This document shows positions 11,650 through 22,475 of a stretch of 64,000 nt of DNA, piece by piece. The stretch is from assembly GCF_003573695.1 (NCBI RefSeq), contig NC_039361.1, positions 43,175,673-43,239,672 of the forward strand, read 5' to 3'. Both the position numbers and the translations under genes were made by a program. How positions within the stretch are numbered: the first letter of the stretch is position 1; each line of letters starts with the position of its first letter. The notes below the pieces were generated by a model. It had not been told where the DNA came from and did no database searches. It saw only the letters and a list, made by a program, of their open reading frames with translations. The DNA is from Papaver somniferum. Its lineage: Eukaryota; Streptophyta; Magnoliopsida; Ranunculales; Papaveraceae.

Positions 11650-13222
11650 ATTAGCATAGAAAAAACGTCCAACAGAAGAATCAACTTTTTCCCGGCATGT
11701 TTTACTTCTCCCAAAATTCTCCATGCTAGGTTGAGAATCCCTATTAGTATTATATTGTCCTCCCATATCTACAGACATCCTAGGTGCTTGGTGTGGTGTA
11801 CGCATTGAAGAACTAGGTATGTCCATAGAGGCCTGTGGACGCTGTGATGTACCTTCTCCGGCATTAGTATTCTTACTTTTTCGTCCAAAAAGGTTCTTCA
11901 ACTTCGATAACCCGTCCATTTTATTTTGTGTTACCGGCGCTTGTTCTTCTTCATCTATATCATGCACAGGGTTCCACGGTTCATTTTCATACATATCTTG
12001 AATTTCTGTATCTTCATATTCAGTTTCTGGTACTCGTTGCTGTTATTTTTGTTTCTGTCTTGCACCCATACTTTTGCTAAATTTTTAATCTCAGGTGGCA
12101 CATGCATGCAGGGACTAATTGTACCTCTTTGTTGTGCCAAATGCATTTTGAAACGCGAAATTCCCGCAGACACTTCTTTTTCACAAAAATTACACTTCAA
12201 CTTTTTACCATCACTCATTACAGTACAATATGCATGAAAAACATCTCGTTTTGCAGATGTTGATCCTTCCATTATATTTTGTAAGTAGGAAATTTCACAT
12301 AGCAATAAGTGACATATATAAATACAAGTTAAGTGGACATATTCCATCAATATAAAAATGGTTAGAGTAGCATTATAATTAGAAATCACAAGTTGCATTA
12401 GTCATTTACTCAACTTGAATATTAAAAGTTGAAATTAAGGATCGTGTAGCCTCTCATTTTTTCATGATTGAGAACAGGAATACAAACATACCATACATCA
12501 ATTCATCATGCCATTTTTTTATAAAGAAACAATGATTTTTTACGTGCCAACTGATTCAAGTTGATGGACTATTTAATTATGAATATTAACATTTATTAAA
12601 ACATTTCTTAAATAAATGATAATAAAATGAACAAAAAATCTATATTTCTTAAAACATTTCTTAGATAAAAATAAAACATTTATTAAGTAAATATACGTTA
12701 ATAGAATGAAACATTTCTTCACTTAACATTTCTTAAATATTTCTCAAACATCATGAAAAAAAACATCGATATTTCTCAAACATCTATATTAACTACTCTA
12801 ACATCATGAAAGAAAAAAACAATAATAAATAAATTAATAACGTATTAATAAATTATATCTCTAATTGAATGAAAAATCTACAAAAAATAATTAATATTAC
12901 CTCTTAAACTTGTATTTGAGAAATTCAAAATGTAAAGCATTCCTTTGAGCAAGAAGCAGAGAACCAGAGGTATTGATTTCATTTCAATTCTCTTTTTGTC
13001 CTTTTAAAGCATTCCTTTGGGCAAGAAGACATAATAGCTAGCAAATCGAAATATTCTTGAAACATTTGGAATCTCGTTGCATGCGTATATAAGCACAGGC
13101 TATCTATGTCTTTGATCATGAAACCAACTACTCTTTTTACTTTTTTTTTTGTTTTATTTCTTTAACTTTTGAGTCTGAACTCTAAAGTACAGACCACATG
13201 TAGCATATACTGTACACACCTC
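11650..13222. repeat. Internal tandem duplication of hAT 1, copy B, with a stranded BED-finger fragment
   Basis: Second copy of the 1.55-kb block. On the minus strand it starts a transposase frame at 12272 that covers the BED finger but is shifted by a small change near 12040 (after residues QDRNK) and then stops. A further frame resumes at 11994 and ends in unrelated sequence at 11581. Its upstream part also has a piece near 12455-12515 that is missing from copy A but present in element 2 (about 18640-18700). Copy B therefore keeps the ancestral arrangement of the promoter side. Confidence 0.8.
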
Positions 13223-13909
13223 CAAATGCAAAAGAAAAAGATAAATCGACTCCCTGACTTCCCTCTCTCACTCTCTTTTTCTCTAGCTAGTCTCTGACTC
13301 TCTTCATGTTGCATTCCTTGTTGGTTAGTCTTGTAGCAAGTAGCTAAGAGCCTAGGAGTATTATTTGACAACAAAGTTTTGACTGCTTTTGAATCCGAAT
13401 ATGCATTATTGAAATATTGGGGAATGCATTGAACTATTCGAGTGACAACTTGAACATATCAAGTGGATAGTGATAGTATGCGTGTATAAATATTGTCGGT
13501 AGACGATAACTACAATGCATTGTTATAAGTCATAGACTTAGGGTTGTGAATTTTACTAGATATCCATAAATTTGTATGTTAAAAACCCATAAACAAATAA
13601 ATAAAAAATCAAATAAATAAATTAAACCAAAAAAAATGAAAAAACGTAGTAACAACGTTATTTAGACCCGTTGTAACCGTTTTCACAGCTGTAATTACCG
13701 TTACATAGGAAATTCAGATCACAAATTATTTATTTTTCTTATTTAACCGTTATCACACCCGTTATTTTAAAAAAAAAACGTCAAAAAAACGTGTTTTATT
13801 CCTATATAACGCGTTTTTGACCCAAAACGTGCTCACACCCGTCAAAACACGTTATAACGGTCACGCCTAGTACCTGTGACCTGGGCCGTGACCCGTTTTT
13901 CGAACCTTG

Positions 13910-13917
13910 TTTTAAAC
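13910..13917. repeat. Target site duplication of hAT element 1, right copy
   Basis: The 8-mer ttttaaac follows the right inverted repeat exactly and matches 8746-8753. Confidence 0.93.
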
Positions 13918-14099
13918 TCCAAGACTGATAAATTCAGGTTTCTGACATGAATATAAATTTAAAATAAATAAGTAAATAAAGGCTAAATCATAAAAAGATC
14001 AAATTTGATGCCGACAAGTTTTGTAACTCATTATGAACATAACTTTAAGAAAACGGTAAAATGAAATTTTTCTTGAAACTGAATGAACAAAAACTTAAT

Positions 14100-15388
14100 G
14101 TCTTTCTGCGTCCAAGTGTATGAATTTGTCAGTACCCATAGAGACTAGACTATGAGTATGGATTACTGGTCGAAAACTATCATTCTCAAATCCTTTCTTC
14201 TCAACCATTTTGTGAGTATCCAAATCCAAATCCCATAGCAACAGTCTTTCCTCCTGTCGAACTAGCAATTTGCCATCATCTCCACAACTTCCACATCCAA
14301 TCCATTTGGAAAAAACGAGAAATATTTTGGCTTAAGAGTGTTTGGGAAGGGTCACAGTGTGTGTATTAATCCAGCTATTTGTTGCGGGGTTTAACAACCA
14401 TAGCACAAGTTTAGCATTTGGCAGAAAAGCACTTTTTGTCAGACATAAACCCAATTGCCCTTTCATCTCAAATAAACGCATATAATCATGCTTAGTACAA
14501 TGGCTAGCAGGATTGTCATAGGAAGCTCCACCGTGTTGCATCGTGCTAAACTTATTTGTTCCAATTTCCAATGCCATAATGGAATTTGAACAAGTAAACT
14601 CAGGGTTCCCAAAACCACTGTAAATATCGTCAACCATCCAATACAAAGTCCCGTTTACGATCGTGGGGGGTCTTTCTCTCATTGGCATATACGAGTATCT
14701 GCCAATATTTCTCCGTAGTTTAGATCCAAAACTTAGTACGTCAAAGACACTCTCGACGACCTCTCCGATATGCCCTATGTGCAAGAAGCACCTCGTATTT
14801 CTTGTTGTGAGGATTGAAATAAAATCCACATACCTGAAAGACATAACCTTCCATCGTAATAGTTACTTGTTCTTCTGTCGTAGGATTCCATATCACAAAA
14901 ATGGATGCCCATGAGTTCTCTGTGTTCTTAAATAGAAGAAACCCATCGTAAGAATCATAAAGCACGACCGGGTCATTTTTCTGCGAGTAGCAGAAATCAA
15001 GTTTCAGTTTTGCTTTCTTAACTTTTTTAGCCTGCTCGTCCATAAAATAAAGCTTGATCACTCGGTCACTAGATTGTGAAAAAGATTGCAGAGCGATGAT
15101 AGAAGTAGCTTGACGAGCGAGGTGTGTGCGAATAAATAAAGGAGTTAACAATTCAAGGAGCTTAGACGCACGTTGGCGAATAGATGTTGGGGCGGAAGTC
15201 TTAACCCACCCAACTAGGGTTATAGCGTATGGGCAGTCGCTCGCGCAATCGCTTGTGATAAGTAAGTTGAGTACGTCCCACTCCCAATATTCTCCTTTTA
15301 ATCCTATCGTCGGTGTACTTCTCATGTCATATTTTTTAGCACGACGGCGGATAATTGTGTTTGTTTTCCGACCCTCTCTGAATCTCAA
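14100..15388 (-). pseudogene. F-box / F-box-associated (FBA) protein gene, frameshifted
   Basis: The minus strand encodes a degenerate F-box-family protein. The open part 14741-15388 begins at the tail of an F-box (SIRQRASKLLELLTPLFIRT; the first F-box helices are missing or unreadable). It continues through FBA-like sequence with the landmarks YDSYDGFLLF and FVIWNPTTEEQVTITMEGYV. After RRGRRECL a frameshift near 14740 moves the protein to the frame read at 14332-14740 (VNGTLYWMVDDIYSGFGNPE and LWLLNPATNSWINTHTVTLP). A second break near 14330 leads to a last piece (RLLLWDLDLDTHKMVEKKGF) ending near 14100. A second, shorter copy of the C-terminus lies at 16.8-17.05 kb. Not functional as read. 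Confidence 0.75.
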
Positions 15389-15390
15389 TT

Positions 15391-16510
15391 ATGGCAGCCG
15401 AGACAAAGCGCCTATCTTCTTCGTCTTCTTCGTACCAACCTTCTACTCTTAAGAACGGCAACAAAGCAACTAATGACTCCTCCGATCGACTGCTGGAATC
15501 GGAAGAAAAATGGTACGCGGTTATGTTTTTCCGATGAATATATTATTTTTTACTCTCCCCCAATTTTGTGCTCTAGGGTATCAAATCATCTCTTATACTA
15601 TACATGCTCTGGTGTTTAGAAATATTTTCTCGAAATAATTTTAAAAAGAAACTCTAATCAAGTACCTGCATGCAGTTCTGATACTAACTGATAAGTATTT
15701 TTCTGCAGAGTTAAAATTATCTTTGCAATCAAATTACATGTTCTTACCTGAATCACCACCATTTCAAGCCATTTGTATTAAAGCCGCTGAACTTGAAGCC
15801 TACAGCAGGCATCCAAGCTCTGACCGCGATGAGGACAAAGTGCAGAAGGATGTGTGCAGGTTCGTAAATGAAGAGATCAGCAAACAAAATCAGGCTAGCT
15901 AGACTTGCTATCCAATGTGCAAGACTTACTTCCCGCAGATTATTGAGTGACAACAAGATTGGGACGACAAAAGGTGTATCAGAGTCTTGGAGTTGTATTG
16001 AGCCACCAAAGACTTACGGGGAAGAAAGCCTATGGTGGAGATTTAGTCCGGAATTGATGGGGGACGAAGATACAGAGGAGAAAGGTGTTATAAAGTTAAC
16101 CTGCGTCACAATCTTTCCCAAGGTAGATGTAGATTATGGCGTTGGTACTCTTGAAGCCCATTCTGACAGTTTCATATACACAACCTCCAGCTCCGAATTC
16201 CATTCAGAGCTTATATGTGAGTATGAGAATGTAAAGGAGTTCCTCTTCCAAGTTGAAGACGGGGAGAAGAAGATGCTGCCTCTGGTGCACCATCACCCCA
16301 TCACACTGGGGAAAGAAAAGACAAAGCATCTCCAGTTCCGTTTGTTGCCGACTGTGGAGGGAAAGAAGAGATCGGATAATGATTCAGATAAGTTTGAGAA
16401 AGAGAAGCAAACCAGGGATAGGGGGCGTAGCGATGATTTAGAGAACTTTGTGGACATAGTTAAAGGTAAATGGCGGGGTTCTCCATTTCCATTTCCCTTA
16501 AATTTGGTAA
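15391..16510 (+). pseudogene. Chimeric gene relic with an SPT16-like middle-domain segment
   Basis: An ATG at 15391 starts a 48-codon Ser-rich frame (MAAETKRLSSSSSSYQPSTL) that stops at 15537. A second readable stretch begins after a possible splice acceptor near 15708 (LPESPPFQAICIKAAELEAY and FVNEEISKQNQA) and breaks near 15898. From 15868 another frame runs to 16584. Its part from about 16090 to 16475 resembles the PH-like middle domain of SPT16, the large subunit of the FACT histone chaperone: GTLEAHSDSFIYTTSS, then KEKTKHLQFRLLPTVEGKKR, then an acidic and basic stretch ending LENFVDIVKGKW. The N-terminal aminopeptidase-like and the C-terminal domains of SPT16 are absent. I cannot name the first two pieces. 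It could be a retained gene fragment or a transduplicated piece. Confidence 0.55.
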
Positions 16511-16524
16511 GTATTGTTATTATT

Positions 16525-16740
16525 CATGAAGTCGTAATCATAATCTTCAACATTAGAGTTCATGCCATCTACAAGCGAATTTAGTTGTTTTTGTAATTGG
16601 ACTACTACATTTTTTAGGCTAAAGATAAATGGGATTTTTTTAGATTTTAAGAAACCGAAATTTAAATTTAAATATGGGTTTCAGTTTTGGGATGAATAAA
16701 TGTAGAATTCGATGAGGAAGAATAAATATGGCGGAAATAG
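16525..16740 (-). pseudogene. Fragment of DUF177 exon 1 (duplicate)
   Basis: The tract 16550-16730 matches the DUF177 exon at about 8260-8500 with small gaps. Shared pieces include 'caacattagag', 'gttcatgccatct', 'gggatttttttag' and 'gaggaagaataaa'. Several indels destroy the frame. It covers only the transit-peptide half of the parental gene. Together with the adjacent F-box copy it shows that neighbouring genes here were duplicated and then degraded. Confidence 0.75.
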
Positions 16741-16799
16741 CATTTTCGAACATAAATGATAAACTTTTTTTCCCCTTGAAATCTCTCATTAACAAAAAT

Positions 16800-17215
16800 T
16801 TAAAGTCATTCTGCAACTAAGTGTATCAATTTGTCAGTATCCAAAGAGACTAGACTAGGAGTGTGAATTACCGGCCAAAAACTATCATTCTCAAATCCTT
16901 TCTTCTCAACAATCGTGTGAGTATTCGATTCCAAATCGTATAGCAACAATCTGTTCTTCTGTCTGAGTAGTAATTTGCCATCTTTGATCTTCAAAACCTC
17001 CACATCCATACTAAACTTATTTGTTCCAATTTCGAATGCCATGATATAATTCGAACAACTAACTATTCCATGGCATCTCGATTCTCAAGTGTTATATGGA
17101 AAAGAATTGAGTTTGTATGGAAGTACCGCTAGTTTTGTTGGGGCGGAAGTCTTTCTACCCCAACTAGGCTTACAGCATATAGGCACTTGGATTGTCGTCC
17201 GCTCATGATACGAAG
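16800..17215 (-). pseudogene. Second F-box gene relic (C-terminus plus a piece of the N-terminal part)
   Basis: 16806-17042 on the minus strand encodes a 78-residue C-terminal piece (MAFEIGTNKFSMDVEVLKIK, then VEKKGFENDSFWPVIHTPSL) closely similar to the end of the F-box relic at 14.1-15.4 kb. The tract 17130-17205 ('gttggggcggaagtct') matches 15185-15260 of the same relic. The middle of the gene, about 500 bases, is missing between them. It is a deletion derivative of a tandem F-box duplicate. Confidence 0.7.
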
Positions 17216-17439
17216 AGATTGTTTTTTGTTTATTTCAAATCGTCCTTGCGCGTATTCGAACCAGACACCTCGTGGATATTGAAGTCTTATAGTTTTTCGC
17301 CTACAGTTTGTCCCACATCGTTGGGGAATGAGATTTTGGGTGGGTTTATTAGCCTAAACACTGGAGCACATGTCGTTAACGCCGTTGCTGGTGCCTGCCG
17401 TGCCTGTACAGCTTTGTTTTTACCATGGCATTTTCTCTA

Positions 17440-17546
17440 TGGCACTTCACCAGATAGTGTCACCTGCAACAATGTACGCATATTGAGATGACTTGACTGT
17501 TTCTTTAAGCTCCTTCACCACTCTAGCTATTGGCAGCATCCATGAC
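17440..17546 (-). pseudogene. Copy of the small membrane-protein gene, exon 2, left half
   Basis: This tract matches 29,588-29,660, the last coding exon of the small membrane-protein gene at 29.6-29.9 kb. The copy is cut in two by hAT element 2; its other half is at 22081-22220. The reading contains an in-frame TAG in the last ten codons (before SGEGA), so it is not functional. Confidence 0.75.
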
Positions 17547-20500
17547 CAAGGTTCGAAAAACGGGTCACGGCCCAGGTCACAGGTACTAGGCGTGACCGTT
17601 ATAACGTGTTTTGACGGGTGTGAGCACGTTTTGGGTCAAAAACGCGTTATATAGGAATAAAACGCGTTTTTTTGACGTTTTTTTAAAATAACGGGTGTGA
17701 TAACTGTTAAATAAGAAAAATAAATAATTTGTGATCTGAATTTCCTATGTAACGGTAATTACAGCTGTGAAAACGGTTACAACGGGTCTAAATAACGTTG
17801 TTACTACGTTTTTTCATTTTTTTTTGTTTAATTTATTTATTTGATTTTTTATTTATTTGTTTATGGGTTTTTAACATACAAATTTATGGATATCTAGTAA
17901 AATTCACAACCCTAAGTCTATGACTTATAACAATGCATTGTAGTTATCGTCTACCGACAATATTTATACACGCATACTATCACTATCCACTTGATATGTT
18001 CAAGTTGTCACTCGAATAGTTCGATGCATTCCCCAATATTTCAATAATGCATATTCGGATTCAAAAGCAGTCAAAACTTTGTTGTCAAATGATATCCTAG
18101 GCTCTTAGCTACTTGCTACAAGACTAACCAACAAGGAATGCAACAGGAAGAGAGTCAGAGACTAGCTAGAAAAAAGAGAGTGAAAGAGGGAAGTCAGAGA
18201 GTCGATTTATCTTTTTCTTTTGCATTTGGAGGTGTGTACAGTATATGCTACATGTGGTCTGTACTTTAGAGTTCAGACTCAAAAGTTAAAGAAATAAACA
18301 AAAAAAAAAAGTAAAAAGAGTAGTTGGTTTCATGATCAAAGACATAGCTAGCCTGTGCTTATATACGCATGCAACGAGATTCCAAATGTTTCAAGAATAT
18401 TTCGATTTGCTAGCTATTATGTCTTCTTGCCCAAAGGAATGCTTTAAAAGAACAAGAAGAGAATTGAAATGAAATCAATACCTCTGGTTCTCTGGTTCTC
18501 TGCTTCTTGCTCAAAGGAATGCTTTACATTTTGAATTTCTCAAATACAAGTTTAAGAGGTAATATTAATTATTTTTTGTAGATTTTTCATTCAACTTGAA
18601 TCAGTTGGCACGTAAAAAATCATTGTTTCTTTATAAAAAAAACGGCATGATGAATTGATGTATGGTATGTTTGTATTCCTGTTCTCAATCATGAAAAAAT
18701 GAGAGGCTACACGATCCATAATTTCAAATTTTAATATTCAAGTTGAGTAAATGACTAATGCAACTTGTGATTTCTAATTATAATGCTACTCTAACCATTT
18801 TTATATTGATGGAATATGTCCACTTAACTTGTATTTATATATGTCACTTATTGCTATGTGAAATTTCCTACTTACAGAATATAATGGAAGGATCAACATC
18901 TGCAAAACGAGATGTTTTTCATGCATATTGTACTGTAATGAGTGATGGTAAAAAGTTGAAGTGTAATTTTTGTGAAAAAGAAGTGTCTGCGGGAATTTCG
19001 CGTTTCAAAATGCATTTGGCACAAAAAAGAGGTACAATTACTCCCTGCATGCATGTGCCACCTGAGATTAAAAATTTAGCAAAAGTATGGGTGCCAGACA
19101 GAAACAAAGCAAAACGGCAACGAGTACCAGAAACTGAATATGAAGATACAGAAATTCAAGATATGTATGAAAATGAACCGTGGAACCCTGTGCATGATAT
19201 AGATGAAGAAGAACAAGCGCCGGTAACACAAAATAAAATGGGCGGGTTATCGAAGTTGAAGAACCTTTTTGGAAGAAAAAGTAAGAATACTAATGCCGGA
19301 GAAGGTACATCACAGCGTCCACAAGCCTCTATGGACATACCTAGTTCTTCAATGCGTACACCACACCAAGCACCTAGGATGTCTGTAGATATGGGAGGAC
19401 AATATAATACTAATAGGGATTCTCAACCTAGCATGGCGAATTTTGGGAGAAGTAAAACATGCCGGGAAAAAGTTGATTCTTCTGTTGGACGTTTTTCTAT
19501 GCTAATGATATTCCCTTCAATGTGGCCAACTCAACTCAGTACCACGAGGCATTCAATGCAGTTGCAAATTTCGGAAAATCATACAGAGCTCCGTCTTCCT
19601 ATAAGTTGTCGAACCCATTATTAAGGCAGGAAAAACAAAGGATTCAGAAGGATGTGGTGTCGGTCCAACGAAATTATTGGAGAGAGTATGGGTGTACACT
19701 CATGTCAGATGGTTGGAAAAACAAAAATAACCATACGATTGTAAACTTCTTAGTTTACAGTGGCCATGGGACAGCATTTTTGAAAAGCGTTCACATCGAG
19801 CATAATCGGTTGACAGCAGAGTATTTGATGAGTTTGTTCAGACCGGTTATAGAAGATATTGGTCCGACAAATATTGTTCAAATAGTAACTGATCAAGGAT
19901 CCCAATTCAAAGCCGCAGGTAACTATTACAACTTAATTTAATTACAGTTGTTTATTTTTATATATTATTAATTCATTTCTCATTTTGTTTTAATAGGTAT
20001 GAGATTGACCATAGAGTATGGTACATTTTTTTGGGTACCTTGTGCAGCTCATGTGTTGGATTTAATGTTGGAAGATACTGAAAAGTTCCCCTTTGTTAAA
20101 GGTGTGATTTCAGAAGCTAGAAAAATCAGTAAATTTATTTATAATCATGGTTGGGTTCTTGCTAGATTCATACAACATTCTGGGGGACGCAATCTATTGC
20201 GCCCTGGCTTAACAAGGTTTGCGACAAATTTTATCGCAATCAAAAGTATCATTGATCAACGTAATGCAATCGAGAGTCTTTTTGTAGACCAAGAATTTTT
20301 GAACTCGCCAGAAGGAAAAACTCGTACGGCTAAAGATGTGAAAAACATTATTTTGAATGAGATGTTTTGGCACACATGCCAAAATGCATGCATGATGGTT
20401 GGTCCTTTATTGAAAATGATCCGTTTCTTGGATTCAGATAAACCTACCATGGGTTATTTGTTTCATGCACTTGCTACATGTGTGGAAACTATAAAAAGGG

Positions 20501-22080
20501 GTTTGGGTAAAACTCGAAATAATTCTATTGTAGGTGTGATTAACCGACGATGGAAAGATCAGTTGAGTTCTCCTCTTCATGCTGCAGCGCATTTTCTGAA
20601 TCCATATTATATCTACAACCCAGCAGCCAATCTCATCAACAATGAAATTTCTCAGCCCCAAATTTGTCTCAGTGAAGTTATATCAAAAATGATTAGTAGC
20701 CCTCAAGAACAAGCGACATGCATGCTAGAGGTGTGAATTTTTATTAACAATTAATTTCGTAATTATATGAATTTCTATTCACAGTTTTTGATATTTTTAG
20801 GCGGGAAGAATGCAAATGATGCAAGGCCAATTTGCATCACCATCAGCAAGATTGGCTGCTCTGCAAGGTGATCCTGTAAGCTGGTGGTTGTCATACGATG
20901 CTCAGTTTCCATCACTCCAGAGGATCGCGGTAAAGATACTAAGCCAGACAAACACATCGTCTGGATCCGAGAGGAATTGGAGTGTGTTTGAAAGAATTCA
21001 CACCAAACTACGCAACCGTTTAGTTTCGTCAAGAATAAACGATTTGGTATATGTTCAGTACAATTTAAGATTGGAGCAGCAAAGAGTTCAAGGTAAAGCA
21101 AAGCGACATAACATCGATGTCCACGATGTTCATAGCCTGCTGACATATGAAAATATGCTTGATTGGATAGCAGGGGATGATGAAATACCAGTTTTACCTC
21201 AGGAAGAACATTGGTTAAATGAATTGGAAGAGGAAGCAGCTAATAATCCAGAGCCTCTCCCTCCACCATACGAATGGCATGATCCAGAAGTTGAAATCTC
21301 ATATCAAAGGTTGCCAGTGAGTAACCTAACATTTGGAGACAATACACAAGGTCATGAAAATGAAAATCCCATATACAATTCTCATTATACTGAAGATCGT
21401 CCAGAAGAAGATACCCGAGGAATTAATGAAGAGTATAATTTCAATATTAATATCAATAATGAAGTAGATAATTGTAATGATAATGAGGAAGCAGACTATG
21501 GTTATGAAGATGACGATACTGTTAACTACGACAGCCAAATGCATTACGCGAACCAATATGATTCGGAGGAAGAGGAGGAGGAATCAACTGAGAATCGTCG
21601 AGAAAATAGAAAATACTTGAATAAGTCGGAAAAAATGCCGGTACAAGTTGGTTTGTCTAAGTTTAAAATTTCAAGCACTACTGTCACTAGGTTACTTATT
21701 GTAAGTTTATAAAATTTGAAGTGTTTAATGATTATTTATGAAATTTTAGTTGTAAGTTTGAAATTAAAAATTGTATAAGAATTTCTCCAACTCAAATTTT
21801 TTTTCCTTAAAAACGGGTTTAACCGGTATGAAAACGGAAAATACGGTGTAAAAAACGTGTGTTAAAATGTTATTTAGAAGAAAAAAACTGAAATATTAAT
21901 TTTAGAAAAATGGTAATCACAGGTGTGAAAACGGTTATAACGGGTCTAAATAACGCCATTTTTTCCTATTTATCGGTGTTATTTAGGTAAGCGTGTTGGT
22001 GAGCCTCACGGGCACGGTATATGGGCGTGAGCGTTATAACGGACGTTTTTTCGGAAAAAACGGCCGTTTTTCAAACCTTG
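17547..22080 (+). mobile_element. hAT-superfamily transposon 2 (4,534 bases)
   Basis: The left end CAAGGTTCGAAAAACGGG and the right end (inverted CAAGGTTTGAAAAACGG) are the same inverted repeats as element 1. The 8-mer tccatgac occurs exactly at 17539-17546 and 22081-22088, a perfect hAT target duplication. The transposase is on the plus strand, opposite to element 1. This copy lacks the internal duplication and keeps the full 3' region of the gene. Subterminal regions again carry dense AACG and CGTTATAACG motifs. It is inserted inside an exon copy, which is restored when the element and one target repeat are removed. Confidence 0.95.
18884..21712 (+). pseudogene. hAT transposase with complete domain set but one frameshift
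   Basis: Exons are 18884-19918, 19997-20730 and 20801-21712, with short GT/AG introns. In order it encodes a BED zinc finger (residues about 20-60), the DUF659-like core (CTLMSDGWKNKNNHTIVNFL), a central region with CAAHVLDLMLEDTEKFPFVK, and the hAT C-terminal dimerisation motif (WWLSYDAQFPSLQRIAVKIL, then SGSERNWSVFERIHTKLRNR) followed by a long acidic tail. The only lesion I see is in exon 1 near 19492-19496. A T run has five bases where element 1 has six (both copies), shifting the frame after VGRF and giving an early stop at 19624. Otherwise it is the better preserved transposase. An assembly or sequencing error in the homopolymer would make it intact. Confidence 0.85.
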
Positions 22081-22220
22081 TCCATGACCTTCAAGCTTTC
22101 TAACGCTCTAGACCTGTTCTGGGCCCGTCTGACTACACCAACCATCAAAAAGCCTAGCAAAAAGAAAAATCATCCTGAAAGAACCTTGATTTTGGGCATA
22201 CTTTCTAGACATATTAAATA
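22081..22220 (-). pseudogene. Copy of the small membrane-protein gene, exon 2, right half
   Basis: Begins with the right target duplication of hAT 2 and continues the match to 29,660-29,750 ('ttcaagctttc', 'tagacctgttctg', 'caccaaccatc'). On the minus strand it keeps a recognisable MVGVVRRAQNRSRALESLKV version of the parental exon. Confidence 0.75.
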
Positions 22221-22475
22221 AAGACAAAAAAGGTTGTGAAATAGCAAAATCAGATAACCCCTTAACCCGAAAAATTTTTAATGACAAATCTGCCCTTTAG
22301 TATTAGTGTTAGTAATATTGATTCGTGATTAAATATTTTGTTTAGTGATTAAGATAATTTTCAGAATTATAAAGATTGTTTAGATGAAAAATTTTGGGGA
22401 AAAAAAAAATCAAAGTTTTTATTGAGAAGGAGAGAAAGAGAAGGAGAAAGTGAGAAAACTTAAATTCTTGATTCA

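Larger units (their letters stand above)
8754..13909 (-). mobile_element. hAT-superfamily transposon 1 (5,156 bases)
   Basis: The left end reads CAAGGTTTGAAAAACGG. The right end is its inverted counterpart (CAAGGTTCGAAAAACGGG on the minus strand). Perfect 8-bp target duplications (ttttaaac) flank both ends, diagnostic of hAT elements. Subterminal regions carry many AACG and CGTTATAACG motifs. The transposase lies on the minus strand. Compared with hAT element 2 at 17547-22080, this copy has lost about 1.22 kb of the 3' part of the transposase gene and gained a 1.55-kb internal tandem duplication covering the upstream region and first part of the gene. Intact target duplications suggest a fairly recent insertion. 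Confidence 0.95.

Noticed and set aside
17192..17491. A 99-residue plus-strand frame between the F-box relic and hAT 2
   Set aside because: No recognisable domain. Part of it overlaps the antisense of the membrane-protein exon copy.
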